The notes: generated by a model from the letters alone, not told the origin. A stretch of 64,000 nt of DNA from Natrinema saccharevitans (GCF_001953745.1 NZ_LWLN01000001.1:1302001-1366000); one strand, 5' to 3'; counted from the stretch's first letter, positions 28,999 through 38,250 are shown. A program made the numbers and translations.

Positions 28999-30494
28999 GC
29001 GACGAGCGGCCGGACGACCCGCAGGTGCGGTACGATCAGGCCCGCTACGTCGAGAACGGTGAGTACGAACCGCTGCTCTCGGAAAAGGACCTGACGCGGG
29101 TCGAGATCGGCGGCGGTGACGAGGACGCGGCCGACGGCGAATCGCCGCTGCCCGACGACCTCACCCGCGACTCGCTCGAGCTACCGGACCTCTCCGAACC
29201 CGAACTGGCGCGCCACTACACGCGGCTCTCCCAGATGATCTACGGGATCGACAGCGGGCCCTACCCGCTGGGGTCGTGTACGATGAAGTACAACCCGAAG
29301 TTCACCGAGGACGTGGCCGCACTGCCGTCGGCCGCGGTTCATCCCGACCGCTCGGCGGAGTCGATCCAGGGGACCCTCGAACTGCTCTATCGGCTGCAGG
29401 ACTATCTCGGCCGAATCGGCGGTATGGACGCGGTGACGCTGCAGCCGCCCGCCGGGGCCGCCGGCGAGTTCGTCGGCATTCGCGTCGCGGCGGCCTACCA
29501 CGAACACAACGGCGAGGGCCACCGCGACGAAGTCATCGTCCCCGAGAGCGCCCACGGCACCAACTTCGCGACCGCCGCTCTGGGCGGCTACGACGTCGTT
29601 TCCCTGCCCAGTGACGACGAGGGACGGGTCGACCTCGAGGCGCTCGAGGCGGCCCTCTCGGAGAACACTGCGGCGCTGATGCTGACCAACCCGAACACGC
29701 TCGGACTCTTCGAGCGCGACATCACCGAGATCGCCGAGTTGGTCCACGACGCGGGCGGACTGCTCTACTACGACGGGGCGAACTTGAACGCCCTGCTCGG
29801 CCGCGCGCGGCCGGGCGACATGGGCTTCGACGTGATGCACTACAACGTCCACAAGACGTTCGCGACGCCCCACGGCGGCGGCGGGCCGGGTGCCGGGCCG
29901 GTCGGCGTCGTCGACGACCTCGCCCCCTTCCTGCCGGCACCCCGTGTCCGGCAGCGCGACGCCGAGTCGACGGGTGGCGAGCCCCGGTACGAACTCTTCG
30001 AACCCGACCACACCATCGGCAAGGTCCACGGCTTCCACGGCAACTGGCTGGTGCTGCTCAAGACCTTCGCCTACATCGCGCGGCTCGGCGACGAGGGGCT
30101 GGCCGACGCCAGCGCCTCCGCAGTGCTGAACGCGAACTACCTCGCGGAGCAAATCGAGTATGACGTCCCCTACGGCCCCTTCCACCACGAGTTCGTCGCC
30201 AGCGCCGGCGAGCAGGACGCCGCCGACGTGGCCAAGCGGATGCTCGACTACGGCGTCCACCCGCCGACGACCAAGTGGCCCGAGATCGTCCCCGAGGCAC
30301 TGATGACCGAGCCGACCGAGGTCGAGAGCAAGGACACCTTGGACCGGCTCGCCGCCGCGTTCAACGCCGTCGCCGACGAGGACGACGCGACGCTCGCTGA
30401 CGCCCCAGAACGCACGACTGCCCGTCGAATCGACCAGACCAGCGCCGCGCGGAGCCCGCGGCTGTCGTGGCAGCAACTCGAGGACGACGAGTAG
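28995..30494 (+). CDS. gcvPB: Glycine dehydrogenase (decarboxylating) subunit 2
   Basis: 499-residue PLP-containing half of the P protein. The PLP lysine is K287 in [19 protein letters not shown]; other family blocks are [10 protein letters not shown] and [12 protein letters not shown]. The C-terminus carries a haloarchaeal acidic extension. Overlaps gcvPA, forming a two-gene operon distant from gcvT-gcvH. Confidence 0.96.
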   Translation: MSDERPDDPQVRYDQARYVENGEYEPLLSEKDLTRVEIGGGDEDAADGESPLPDDLTRDSLELPDLSEPELARHYTRLSQMIYGIDSGPYPLGSCTMKYNPKFTEDVAALPSAAVHPDRSAESIQGTLELLYRLQDYLGRIGGMDAVTLQPPAGAAGEFVGIRVAAAYHEHNGEGHRDEVIVPESAHGTNFATAALGGYDVVSLPSDDEGRVDLEALEAALSENTAALMLTNPNTLGLFERDITEIAELVHDAGGLLYYDGANLNALLGRARPGDMGFDVMHYNVHKTFATPHGGGGPGAGPVGVVDDLAPFLPAPRVRQRDAESTGGEPRYELFEPDHTIGKVHGFHGNWLVLLKTFAYIARLGDEGLADASASAVLNANYLAEQIEYDVPYGPFHHEFVASAGEQDAADVAKRMLDYGVHPPTTKWPEIVPEALMTEPTEVESKDTLDRLAAAFNAVADEDDATLADAPERTTARRIDQTSAARSPRLSWQQLEDDE

Positions 30495-30666
30495 CGCTCG
30501 CGGCCCGTTTCGCGGGACCGTCGGCGTTTCGGACCGTTCACGACGGTGCCGCCGAGTACCGCGATCCGGTCTCAGTCCTCACGCGTGCGGACGGTTGGGC
30601 GGAGGCGCAGTCGGCTGAAGAGGCACTCTCGAGCGATAGCGGGAGAAAGAACGCGACGGGGGTTCG

Positions 30667-30843
30667 CTACGCCGTACTCGAGTCGACGGCGGTCCCGTTG
30701 TCGCCGATCCGGACGAAGCCGTAGTCACAGTCCGGGCAGTGCCACTTGACCTTCTCGCCGAGGTGCAACATCGTGCTGGCGGCGCGGTAGAAGGTCTTTT
30801 CTTCCCCGCAGTTGGGGCACTCGTGGTCGAGTTCCATAGCCAT
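30667..30843 (-). CDS. Small zinc-ribbon protein
   Basis: 58-residue protein with two Cys pairs, CPNCGEEKTF and CPDCDYGFVRIG, forming a zinc ribbon. Conserved micro-protein type in haloarchaea; function unknown. Two in-frame ATGs (30843 and 30837) are possible; the longer is used. Divergent from the cobalamin adenosyltransferase gene. Confidence 0.8.
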   Translation of the reverse strand: MAMELDHECPNCGEEKTFYRAASTMLHLGEKVKWHCPDCDYGFVRIGDNGTAVDSSTA

Positions 30844-30927
30844 GTCCGGCGATAGCGGGTCGAGCGAGTTGAAGTTACTGGTTCCGCGAACGCGAGACAC
30901 CGGTGGCGCGGCGAGACTGACGCGGCA

Positions 30928-30936
30928 ATTAAGTAG
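30928..30936 (+). promoter_or_regulatory. TATA box for the adenosyltransferase gene
   Basis: AATTAAGTA about 26 bp upstream of the ATG at 30958; implies a leaderless transcript. Confidence 0.5.
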
Positions 30937-30957
30937 TCGCCGTCCGTCGGTCCAGCC

Positions 30958-31491
30958 ATGTCGATCTACACCGGCCGCGGCGACGACGGGGAGACGGACC
31001 TCCGCGACATGAGCCGCGTCTCGAAAGCGAGCGCCCGCATCGAGGCCTACGGGACCGTCGACGAACTCAACGCTTTACTCGGGACGATCCGTCCAACCGA
31101 CTACGACGACGTCAACGACCACCTGTCGGCGATCCAGAACCACCTCCACATCGTGCAAGCCGACTTCGCCAACCCCGACCCCGACGAGGACGACCCCGCG
31201 ATCCGGTCCGACCACGTCGAGACCGTCGAGGACTGGATCGACGCCTACGACGAGGAACTCGAGCCGCTGACCTCGTTCGTCCTGCCGACCGGCAGCGAGG
31301 ACGGGGCCGCGCTCCATCACGCCCGGACGGTCTGTCGGCGCGCCGAGCGCCGCGCGGTCGCACTCGCCGGCGAGGAGCAGATCAACGAGGACGCGGTGCA
31401 GTATCTCAACCGGCTCTCGGACGGTCTGTTCACGATCGCGCGCGTCGTCAACGCCCGCGACGGCGAACCCGAAGAGTCGCCGGAGTACTGA
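30958..31491 (+). CDS. Cob(I)alamin adenosyltransferase, PduO type
   Basis: 177-residue ATP:corrinoid adenosyltransferase making coenzyme B12. The N-terminal ATP-binding MSIYTGRGDDGET and the RVSKASARIEAYGTVDELNA segment are typical, as is the late RRAERRAV block. Length is normal. No other cobalamin genes are in the window, so it may serve salvage. Confidence 0.93.
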   Translation: MSIYTGRGDDGETDLRDMSRVSKASARIEAYGTVDELNALLGTIRPTDYDDVNDHLSAIQNHLHIVQADFANPDPDEDDPAIRSDHVETVEDWIDAYDEELEPLTSFVLPTGSEDGAALHHARTVCRRAERRAVALAGEEQINEDAVQYLNRLSDGLFTIARVVNARDGEPEESPEY

Positions 31492-31580
31492 GCCGGATCG
31501 CCGGTTTCCCGTTTCTCGAGGGCTCGACGAGAGCGGCCGTCACACGCAGTATCCGGGAGACGACGCGGGCGTGACCCGGA

Positions 31581-31769
31581 TTACGCGCCGACGGCGGATG
31601 CCGGGACCTCGAGCGCGACGAGTTCGTGGCCGGTCTCCAGGCGGTGGTCGTCGCCGAGTCGGGTCGCTTCGGTGCGGCCCGCCGCCGAGCGCTCGTAGGC
31701 ACAGTCGGCGCAGGTCACGAGGAACCGCTTCGTCGTGTCGGGACCCGGGGTCGTTTGGTTCGTTGCCAT
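31581..31769 (-). CDS. Small CxxC/H-H putative zinc-finger protein
   Basis: 62 residues. Cys pair CADC (20-23) is followed by ERSAAGRTEATRLGDDHRLE and H48 in TGHELV. The C-x2-C then DH...H spacing suggests a zinc site. The 46-residue protein at 38251-38391 has the same layout, so the two look like one micro-family. The start ATG at 31769 gives the conserved part only. Confidence 0.72.
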   Translation of the reverse strand: MATNQTTPGPDTTKRFLVTCADCAYERSAAGRTEATRLGDDHRLETGHELVALEVPASAVGA

Positions 31770-32032
31770 ACGGGTCCGGTCGCCGACGAGTCGCTTGAAC
31801 CGTTCGCCGAAAGGCGTAGGTATCGCCGCCGTTTCCGTCAGTAAATCGACGGACGGCGACGGTTCTGCATCTCCGAACGATCGCGGCCCGTCCGACGCGT
31901 CGCGTTTCGCCCGTCGTCGATCGACCGCCGCCCGGTCACGGAGGCGGTTCGGACGGACCGCCGGCCGCCGCTGCTGGCCGCGAGGGGATGCTATCGGGGC
32001 GGGCGTCGACTGCCGCTCGCGCGAGAACCGAT

Positions 32033-32449
32033 CTACAGGCCGACGTTCAGCGCGTAGCCCCACGGCTGGCTCGCAAGCACTAGCACGAGCAGCGACGCGG
32101 CGAACAGTTCGACGTTCTTGGTGAAGTGGGTCAGCTCGTCCTGTTTCTGGTCCTCGGGAACTGCCCAGAAATCGTGCATGAACGGGGTCACGACGAGGAA
32201 GAAGACGGCCAGCGCTCCCGCCGCGAGGACGGGGTAGACGCCGAGAACGAGGCCGAACCCCGCGAGAACGAGGAGGACGCCCGAGGCAACGACGCCGAAC
32301 TTCGGTGCCGGGACGCCCTTGGCTTCGGCGTAGCCGGCCATCGCGTCCGGCGCGAGTAAGTGGTCGATTCCCTGATAGATTATCAGGCCGCCGAACAGCA
32401 ATCGGCCGGCGAGCAACACGACGGCGGCGAGGCCGCTCTCGAAGGCCAT
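32033..32449 (-). CDS. DoxX family membrane protein
   Basis: 138-residue protein with four membrane helices and the DoxX motif GRLLFGGLIIYQGIDHLL near the start. DoxX proteins act in redox or thiosulfate:quinone-type roles and respond to oxidative stress; the exact role here is not known. Stands alone, transcribed from its own promoter. Confidence 0.85.
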   Translation of the reverse strand: MAFESGLAAVVLLAGRLLFGGLIIYQGIDHLLAPDAMAGYAEAKGVPAPKFGVVASGVLLVLAGFGLVLGVYPVLAAGALAVFFLVVTPFMHDFWAVPEDQKQDELTHFTKNVELFAASLLVLVLASQPWGYALNVGL

Positions 32450-32679
32450 CAGCGGCTCACCTCCACGGCCGCCGCGCCGGCCGGTCCGATCGGTCGTGAG
32501 TCGGTTCGATCCGCGTTCCGCGTTCGTCGTTGCATGACGGTATCCGGTTCGTTCCCGAACTGGTTATACTCTCGCTAACAGACGTGTTACCGGGTGAAAC
32601 GGCAGTTATCGGTGGAATCGAGTGGTGAACGAGAACGGGGTCGGTTCGATCGACGGGAACCGACGCTCGATCCGGTGGA

Positions 32680-34449
32680 TCAGTCGTCGGTGTCCGTCTC
32701 GGACTCGAGGCCGACGACGGCCCGAGCCAACACGTCGGCGTAGCCCGACGCCGTAAGCTTCAGCGTCGGGACCCCGGGGAAGGTCAGCGTCTGGGCAGTC
32801 AACAGCGGCCAGTCGATGTCGACGCCGCCCTCGCGGAGGGCATCCTCGAGCGCCTCGAACGCGGCGGCGAACTGCTCGGGCGGGAGTTCGGCGGCGGCCC
32901 CGGCGACCGGCATGGCGAGGTCGGCGACCACCTCGCCGTCGCGGGCGATTGCGAACCCGCCGCCCAGCGAGGCGACGCGGTCGGCGGCGACGACGGCGTC
33001 GTCGGTGTCCGCGGCGACGGTCACCAGCCCGGTCGCCTCCCAGACGGCCGAGGTCGCGAGGGCTCCCGACTCGAGGCCGAAGCCCGTGAGGAAACCGGTG
33101 AAGCCCCGCTCGTCGGTCGTCGGGTCGCGATCGAAGATCGTCGCGGTGAGGACGTCGTTCTCCGGGTCGGGGCCGAGTCGGCAGCTCGAGTTGTCCGGAC
33201 CGTCGACGACGGCGGCGTCGGCGGTCGTCTCGGTCGTCACGAGCCCGCGATCGACCGCCATCGCGCGAACGGAACCTCCGGGCGCGGCTGCGAGCGGCGC
33301 GGTGAACCGCTCGGGCGAGACGTCGACCGAGACGGTGTCGTAGACGTAGTCGGGGTAGGGGTCGGTCCTGGCGTCGACGAGGGGCTCGCCGTCGGCGACG
33401 ACGACCTCGCCCTCGGAGAGGACCGTCTCGACGGCCATCGACTCGAGGTCGTCCACGACGAGGAGGTCGGCGACGGCACCGGGCGCGACGACGCCCCGAT
33501 CCTCGAGTCCGAAGTGGGCGGCGGTGTTCCGGCTCGCGGCGTCGATCGCGTCGGCGGGTTCGATCCCGGCGTCGAGCAGTCGGCGAACGATCTCGGCCAT
33601 TCCGAAGCCCTCGAGTAAGTCGCCGGGCCAGACGCCGTCGGTCGACAGCGAGACGCTCCCCGGATCGAGGTCCGGAAACGCCTCGATCAGCGCCGGCAGG
33701 TCCTCCCGGATCGAGCCACAGCGGCCGACGACGTGGATCCCACTCTCGGCTCGCTCGCGGATCCCGTCGGCAGAGATCGCCTCGTGATCGTTGTCGACGA
33801 CGGTCGCGAACGCGCGCAGCGACTCGCCCCGACAGCCAGCGCCGTGACCGACGATCGGAAGGTCGCGGTCGCGAGTGCGCTCGTAGAGGTTCTCGACCGG
33901 CGCGTCGCGGCCGACGACGTGGATCCAGTCGATCTCGCCGACGCCGACGACCCGCTCGTGATCCAGCAGGTCGGAGAGCGCCTCGAGTTCGGCCGGCGTC
34001 CCCGTCGCCGGTTCGAAGGTGTCGACGAAGTCCTGTGGCGGCAGGGAGACGTAGGCCGAGACGGGCGCGTCGGCGGTTCGCTCGAGGAAGGTCTCGACGC
34101 CGCGGCTGCCAAAGAGCAGCCCCAGTCCGGAGCTTTCGGTGACGATCGAGGTAGTCCCCGACGCGAGCAGGTGGGGCACTTCGCGATCGAACAGCAACTG
34201 GATGTCGGCGTGGGTGTGGGCGTCGATCAATCCCGGAAGGACGACGCTGTCGGCCGCCGAGACGACCGTCGTCTCGGGGCCGGTGACCGAATCGGCGTCC
34301 GCGAGCACGGCGGCGATCCTGTCGCCGACGATCGCGACGTCGAGATTGCGGAAGTCCCGGCGGTTCGAGCGGTACACCCGCCCACCCTCGACGACTACGT
34401 CGGCGGTCGCCCCCTCGCGCTCGAGCGCGACCGGCTGTAACTCGTTCAT
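32680..34449 (-). CDS. ade: Adenine deaminase-like amidohydrolase
   Basis: 589-residue member of the adenine deaminase family, converting adenine to hypoxanthine in purine salvage. Family features: DAHTHADIQ (metal ligands), the SRNTAAHFGLEDRGVVAPGA and DLLVVDDLE block, and the C-terminal GGFAIARDGEVVADLAMP and PTLKLTASGY segments. The start MNELQPV was chosen; longer in-frame sequence upstream is promoter. The ligand motif differs from the common HxHIESS form, so substrate should be treated as probable. Confidence 0.82.
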   Translation of the reverse strand: MNELQPVALEREGATADVVVEGGRVYRSNRRDFRNLDVAIVGDRIAAVLADADSVTGPETTVVSAADSVVLPGLIDAHTHADIQLLFDREVPHLLASGTTSIVTESSGLGLLFGSRGVETFLERTADAPVSAYVSLPPQDFVDTFEPATGTPAELEALSDLLDHERVVGVGEIDWIHVVGRDAPVENLYERTRDRDLPIVGHGAGCRGESLRAFATVVDNDHEAISADGIRERAESGIHVVGRCGSIREDLPALIEAFPDLDPGSVSLSTDGVWPGDLLEGFGMAEIVRRLLDAGIEPADAIDAASRNTAAHFGLEDRGVVAPGAVADLLVVDDLESMAVETVLSEGEVVVADGEPLVDARTDPYPDYVYDTVSVDVSPERFTAPLAAAPGGSVRAMAVDRGLVTTETTADAAVVDGPDNSSCRLGPDPENDVLTATIFDRDPTTDERGFTGFLTGFGLESGALATSAVWEATGLVTVAADTDDAVVAADRVASLGGGFAIARDGEVVADLAMPVAGAAAELPPEQFAAAFEALEDALREGGVDIDWPLLTAQTLTFPGVPTLKLTASGYADVLARAVVGLESETDTDD

Positions 34450-34547
34450 AGCGGGAGATGCTCGCGGAGGGACGTATGTCAATCGATCGCGTAACGCTCG
34501 AAATCGCCGACAGGGACCGGCGTCGAAATTCGTCCTCTGCGGTAGGA

Positions 34548-34556
34548 CTATATACG
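34548..34556 (+). promoter_or_regulatory. TATA box upstream of 34585
   Basis: ACTATATAC lies 29-37 bp before the ATG at 34585; a GGGTGAG Shine-Dalgarno-like stretch sits at about 34573-34579, so this transcript likely has a short leader. Confidence 0.5.
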
Positions 34557-34584
34557 CAGCTAACCTTTCTACGGGTGAGAATCG

Positions 34585-34860
34585 ATGAACAACCACTTCC
34601 ACGACAGCCGGTATTACCTCGCTCGCGCCGCCGAACACGCTCGTCTGGGCGTTGCGGAAACGCTCAGCCCCTACGTCGATCGCGTCCGATCACGGCTCGG
34701 ACTCGCGGTCGAAGCAGAGTCCGAACCGAGTCGGCTCGAGGGGGTTCGGGACGAGGCGATCGGCCTCGAGCGGCGTGCTGCGATGCGGATTCGTGGCGTC
34801 GTTGGCGGTGTGCGTGGGCGGGTCGATGGTGGTCGCTCGAGCGACGCCGACGACCGCTGA
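34585..34860 (+). CDS. Small haloarchaeal helical protein, 91 aa
   Basis: Opens MNNHFHDSRYYLARAAEHA, a conserved start in a haloarchaeal family of unknown function (DUF7553-like by memory). Helical and charged, without membrane segments. It lies just ahead of tRNA-Val. Confidence 0.68.
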   Translation: MNNHFHDSRYYLARAAEHARLGVAETLSPYVDRVRSRLGLAVEAESEPSRLEGVRDEAIGLERRAAMRIRGVVGGVRGRVDGGRSSDADDR

Positions 34861-34866
34861 AAGGAA

Positions 34867-34876
34867 GTCTTAAGTC
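34867..34876 (+). promoter_or_regulatory. TATA box for tRNA-Val
   Basis: GTCTTAAGTC 25-34 bp upstream of the tRNA 5' end. Confidence 0.5.
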
Positions 34877-34900
34877 AGACGCACGGGAAGGGCCTCGTGC

Positions 34901-34975
34901 GGGTTGGTGATCTAGTCCGGTTATGATACCTCCTTCACACGGAGGAAGCCGGCGGTTCAAATCCGCCCCAACCCA
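34901..34975 (+). tRNA. tRNA-Val (anticodon CAC)
   Basis: Acceptor GGGTTGG pairs with CCAACCC, followed by discriminator A at 34975. The anticodon stem CCTCC/GGAGG encloses loop TTCACAC, giving anticodon CAC. The T arm holds GGTTCAAATCC. No intron is seen and no CCA is encoded. The 3' end is repeated 100 bp downstream. Confidence 0.95.
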
Positions 34976-35100
34976 TTTCTGACGACACACGGACGAGGAG
35001 CGTAGCGACGAGTCCGTGTCGTCAGAAATCGTTACGGGCGATTTGAACCCAGAGGACGAGCGAAGCGAGTCCTCGTGGTTCAAATCCGTCCCAACCCACT
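34976..35100. repeat. Paired inverted repeats with a second copy of the tRNA-Val 3' end
   Basis: Two successive hairpin-forming sequences follow the tRNA. The first pairs TTTCTGACGACAC with GTGTCGTCAGAAA (34976-35030). The second pairs GATTTGAACC (35040-35049) with GGTTCAAATC (35078-35087), with an inner GAGGAC/GTCCTC stem. Its end, GGTTCAAATCCGTCCCAACC, matches the tRNA T-arm and acceptor with one change. It may be a terminator array or an att scar of an integrated element. The remaining gap to 35283 shows no gene. Confidence 0.7.
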
Positions 35101-35283
35101 CGTTGCCTTGCGCCTCGAAAACCGTAGACAGCGTAGGGAGAATTGGAGGTGAAACCAGTATCCGCTACCGGCTGAAAACGCGGACGAACAGAGAAGGATC
35201 TTCGACCGTACCGTTACGGCATTTAGTTGCGGGAGTTCGGGCAATCTGGTGGACGGAGACAGCACTGAAGCCGACAGTCGGGG

Positions 35284-36093
35284 TTAGCCGTCCGCACAGT
35301 GGTCGAGGTCACGACAGAGCCAGTCGGCGATCTCCGTCGCGAGTCTTCGGTGGGCCTCTGGAGTCGAAATCCGTGCCGGCTGGCCGCCGCGCTGGCCGCT
35401 GTACCACCCTGCCTGTGAGTGATTCATGCCTTCGATACGGCTGATGCTGTGGTCCGGCGGGAGGTTGTCGCGGTTGGCTGCGAACCGGTCACGGTCGAGT
35501 ACCGCGTCTCGAGTGCCGAGAACGGCTACCGTCTGCGTCTCCTCGATCGGTCGATCGCAGTACGAGCCGACGAGGACGATCCCGTCGACTGTGTCGCCGT
35601 TATTTCCGGCATACCGACACGCCATCGAGCCGCCGAGCGAGTGGCCGCCGACGACCCATCGAGAGACCTGCGATTCGCCGTCGACGACCGCGTCGGTGCG
35701 ACCCTGAGAGAAGACCGCGAGGTTCGTTCGCATCTTCGGGATCACGACTGTGGCGTCCGCGCGCTCGGCGATCCGAGTCGCTGTCGGAAGATACGCGTCG
35801 GGCGCAACCCGTCCGCCCGGATAGAACACGAGTCCCAGCCGGTCGGCGTCGGAGTCGGCGTCCGATACGACGTACCCACCGTAGGCCTCCGTCACGCTGA
35901 CGTTCGCGTCCGCTCGAGCGGCCTCTCGAACGTCTTCGGGTGCGTGGTGGGCGAAGATGCCGAAGTACGCGTAGAACCCCATACCAGCCAGAATGACGAG
36001 GACTGCGACAACCGCGAGGGCGTGGATCGCGACGCGCCGTCGTGACCGCTCCGCGATCCACTCGCGGACGTCGTTCCCGGCCGGCCCATTCAT
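35284..36093 (-). CDS. Membrane-anchored alpha/beta hydrolase
   Basis: 269 residues. A hydrophobic helix at about 22-44 anchors or exports the protein; the rest is an alpha/beta hydrolase. The nucleophile elbow is GHSLGGS (WVVGGHSLGGSMA), and a likely catalytic His sits in EGMNHSQAGWYSGQR. Probable esterase or lipase-like activity on the outer face of the membrane; the substrate is unknown. Resembles the Abhydrolase_5 group. Confidence 0.82.
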   Translation of the reverse strand: MNGPAGNDVREWIAERSRRRVAIHALAVVAVLVILAGMGFYAYFGIFAHHAPEDVREAARADANVSVTEAYGGYVVSDADSDADRLGLVFYPGGRVAPDAYLPTATRIAERADATVVIPKMRTNLAVFSQGRTDAVVDGESQVSRWVVGGHSLGGSMACRYAGNNGDTVDGIVLVGSYCDRPIEETQTVAVLGTRDAVLDRDRFAANRDNLPPDHSISRIEGMNHSQAGWYSGQRGGQPARISTPEAHRRLATEIADWLCRDLDHCADG

Positions 36094-36269
36094 ATCGTAG
36101 GCCCACGCCGGGTCACAGTATCAGTCTATCGCCGCTCGCGGATTATGGATGTGGAGACCCAGGATCCGTGTGCTGATGTCGCGTTACGGACTGCTGAACG
36201 CCAGAATCGATCGAACTCTTGACGGAGTCGGCACCGCCGTGGTCGATACTATCGAACACGTTACTGATG

Positions 36270-36355
36270 CTACAGTAACACCTGAAACGATTTACACACC
36301 GATCGCACAGCCGTCGTGCGATCGGGTGTGCAATGACGGTCAGTGGCTACTGTAG
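36270..36355. mobile_element. 86-bp palindromic element, copy 1
   Basis: Imperfect terminal inverted repeats (CTACAGTA at one end, TACTGTAG at the other) and an inner palindrome around CACCGATCGCAC and GTGCGATCGGGTG. About 80% identical (69 of 86 positions) and equal in length to 58396-58481. No coding capacity, so it is MITE-like or a structured RNA/DNA element. No target-site duplication is obvious. Confidence 0.7.
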
Positions 36356-36428
36356 TCCGTGATCGACGGCTGGCCTACGAATCGTCTCCGGTCGCTACTG
36401 CCGCGGGCGGCTGGCGACAGCCACAGGG

Positions 36429-36521
36429 TCAGGCATAGCATTCACCGGAGCCGAGACAGTGGGTGATCAACACGTCACGGCCACAGCGTGAACACGTCCC
36501 GAGCGTGCCGTCGTCACTCAT
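36429..36521 (-). CDS. 30-aa micro zinc-finger protein
   Basis: ATG at 36521 to TGA at 36429. Reads MSDDGTLGTCSRCGRDVL then ITHCLGSGECYA: CxxC plus two further Cys, the pattern of haloarchaeal single-domain zinc-finger proteins. A GGTGA-type Shine-Dalgarno lies about 10 bases upstream of the ATG. Small size makes proof weak, but the Cys layout is not random-looking. Confidence 0.55.
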   Translation of the reverse strand: MSDDGTLGTCSRCGRDVLITHCLGSGECYA

Positions 36522-36718
36522 CTCCCGTCACCCCGTGTGCCGAAGTTCTCGGACGGCGATCTCGGGCGGCGCTGGCCGCGTCGCTCGAGCCAATTGCGAT
36601 CGAATACCGACGCGCTACGGATCGTGCGAGACTTTTATACTCCTCGAGTGAGCTTACCGAACGCGTTCGCCGCCATCCTTTGGCGTCCTCGGCACCAACA
36701 TATGACGGGGATCAATAC

Positions 36719-36928
36719 GTGCGTCTCTCGAAGGGTGCGCTCCTCGTCATCGTGGCCGTCCTCGTCCCGATCGTCGTCGAGTTACGAACGGCCCTCTCGT
36801 GGTTCGGGATCACGTTGTCCGTCCTCGAGACGGTCGTCGTCGGGCTGGCGGTTGTCGCCGCCATCCTGGCCTGGGCGGTGTGGCCACAGGAAGACGAGTC
36901 GGCGATGGACGAACACCGGTCCGACTAA
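36719..36928 (+). CDS. Small two-helix membrane protein (CbaC-like)
   Basis: 69 residues from a GTG start. Two hydrophobic helices (about 7-20 and 33-56) end in WAVWPQEDE. The opening MRLSKGALLVIVAVLVPIVV resembles small haloarchaeal proteins sometimes annotated CbaC; I cannot confirm this. Longer in-frame sequence upstream lacks similarity, which supports the GTG. Confidence 0.6.
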   Translation: MRLSKGALLVIVAVLVPIVVELRTALSWFGITLSVLETVVVGLAVVAAILAWAVWPQEDESAMDEHRSD

Positions 36929-37015
36929 CGGCGTTCTCGCAGGTGCGGACTCGGCGGGCCGCCGTCCGGTCCCGGCCCGTCCCGTGAATCACGACTCCCG
37001 AATGCCGTCCTCGCG

Positions 37016-38062
37016 TCACGTCTCTCGACGGGCGAAGGCGAGTTCCGACGGCTCGTACGTGTATCGGTTGATGCCGTGTTCCTCGCAGTGATCGGCCAGT
37101 TTTCCGGACCAGACGTCCTCGTCGTCGAAGGCGTTCAGGAAGGCGACGGTGACGTCGGTTCCGTCGGCGGCGCGCTCGACCACGACGGCCGCGTCCGGAT
37201 CGTCGTGGCTGGGCTTGATCACGCGGTCGCCGGGGACGTAGGGGTTCGCCGCGAACGTGAGGTTCTCGTGGTTGTAGGTCCAGCGTTTGATCTCCTGATC
37301 GTCGCAGTAGGACGCGAGGATCGCGGGGTGGTACTCGCGCCAGTCGGCCGGCCCCTCGTCGAGGACGTTCGGGAACGTGACCCGGACCGCCTCGCCGTTT
37401 AGCTCCTGTCCGAACGCGCCCGTGTTCTTTTCGGGTGGCAACACCTCGACGACGACGCCCACCGACGGGTCGTCCTCCCCGGCCTTCACCACGCGATCGC
37501 CCGGCTCGAAGGGGTTCTCCGGCTTCTGGTTCATGTGGGCGGTGTTCGGCCCGAGATCGAGCAGTTCGTTCATCGGTCGGGCCGCGAGGTGGTCGAGCTT
37601 TGCCGGCGCGTCGCCCGAGTACTCGGCCTCGGTCTCGACTTTCGATTGCAGCGTCTCGAGCCGTTCCCAGCCCAGCAGGATGAGGCTGTCCTCGTTGTCC
37701 CGGTGCCAGACCATGACGACGATATCGTCGTCGGGATCGCGTTCGACGAGCGATTCGGGGAGAAAGGCCGAGACGTCCCGCGAGGACTTCACGTCGACCT
37801 CGTAGCCGAAAACCTCGAAGTCGTGCCCCGCGAAGCTTTCCGGGTTGCACCGGCGGATCGCTTCCTCGTTGTTCCACTCCCACATCTCGACCGGGAGATA
37901 CTCCCGACAGAACTGTTCGAACGCGAGTTCCCCGAGATTGCCGATCCGCTTGCCGTCCACGTCGTCGGCCCCCTGAATGACCGCCTGATGATGTGCGCGT
38001 TCGTGATCGCTATCGTCCGGCGTGTACCGATACATCGACTGTATATCCAATCCGTGCGACAT
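37016..38062 (-). CDS. PD-(D/E)XK-type nuclease-like protein with two C-terminal repeats
   Basis: 348 residues. N-terminal domain (about 30-180): GNLGELAFEQFCREYLP with E45, then D81 and the D90-V-K92 motif in GHDFEVFGYEVDVKSSRD fit the PD-(D/E)XK nuclease core. Two related domains follow (184-271 and 274-344), each with PGDRVxK, DDP, a VVVE strand and an RW/RYTY...L(T/A)FA ending. This arrangement suggests a DNA-acting enzyme with substrate-binding modules; I do not recognise a named family. No modification enzyme is adjacent, so restriction is not supported. Confidence 0.7.
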   Translation of the reverse strand: MSHGLDIQSMYRYTPDDSDHERAHHQAVIQGADDVDGKRIGNLGELAFEQFCREYLPVEMWEWNNEEAIRRCNPESFAGHDFEVFGYEVDVKSSRDVSAFLPESLVERDPDDDIVVMVWHRDNEDSLILLGWERLETLQSKVETEAEYSGDAPAKLDHLAARPMNELLDLGPNTAHMNQKPENPFEPGDRVVKAGEDDPSVGVVVEVLPPEKNTGAFGQELNGEAVRVTFPNVLDEGPADWREYHPAILASYCDDQEIKRWTYNHENLTFAANPYVPGDRVIKPSHDDPDAAVVVERAADGTDVTVAFLNAFDDEDVWSGKLADHCEEHGINRYTYEPSELAFARRET

Positions 38063-38218
38063 GAATCTTCGCGTTTCAGTCGGGCGATTTCCTACCCACG
38101 ATACGGATTACCGGAAGTCAGTATCGGGGCGACCGCGACCGCCTGCGGTCGTCGGGGCCAAGTGACAGCAGGCCGCATGGGCCCCTCGAGAACGCTCGAC
38201 CGGAGACGGTCGCGATGA

Positions 38219-38227
38219 AACTTAAGC
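38219..38227 (+). promoter_or_regulatory. TATA box for the 38251 micro-protein
   Basis: AACTTAAGC 24-32 bp ahead of the ATG at 38251. This spacing picks that ATG over two in-frame ATGs upstream (38236 and beyond). Confidence 0.5.
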
Positions 38228-38250
38228 CCCTTCGGATGGTATGGATTTAC

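Noticed and set aside
36130-36428. tRNA or snoRNA-like fold in the gap holding copy 1 of the palindrome
   Set aside because: The pairing is explained by the 86-bp element; no tRNA arms or box motifs are present.
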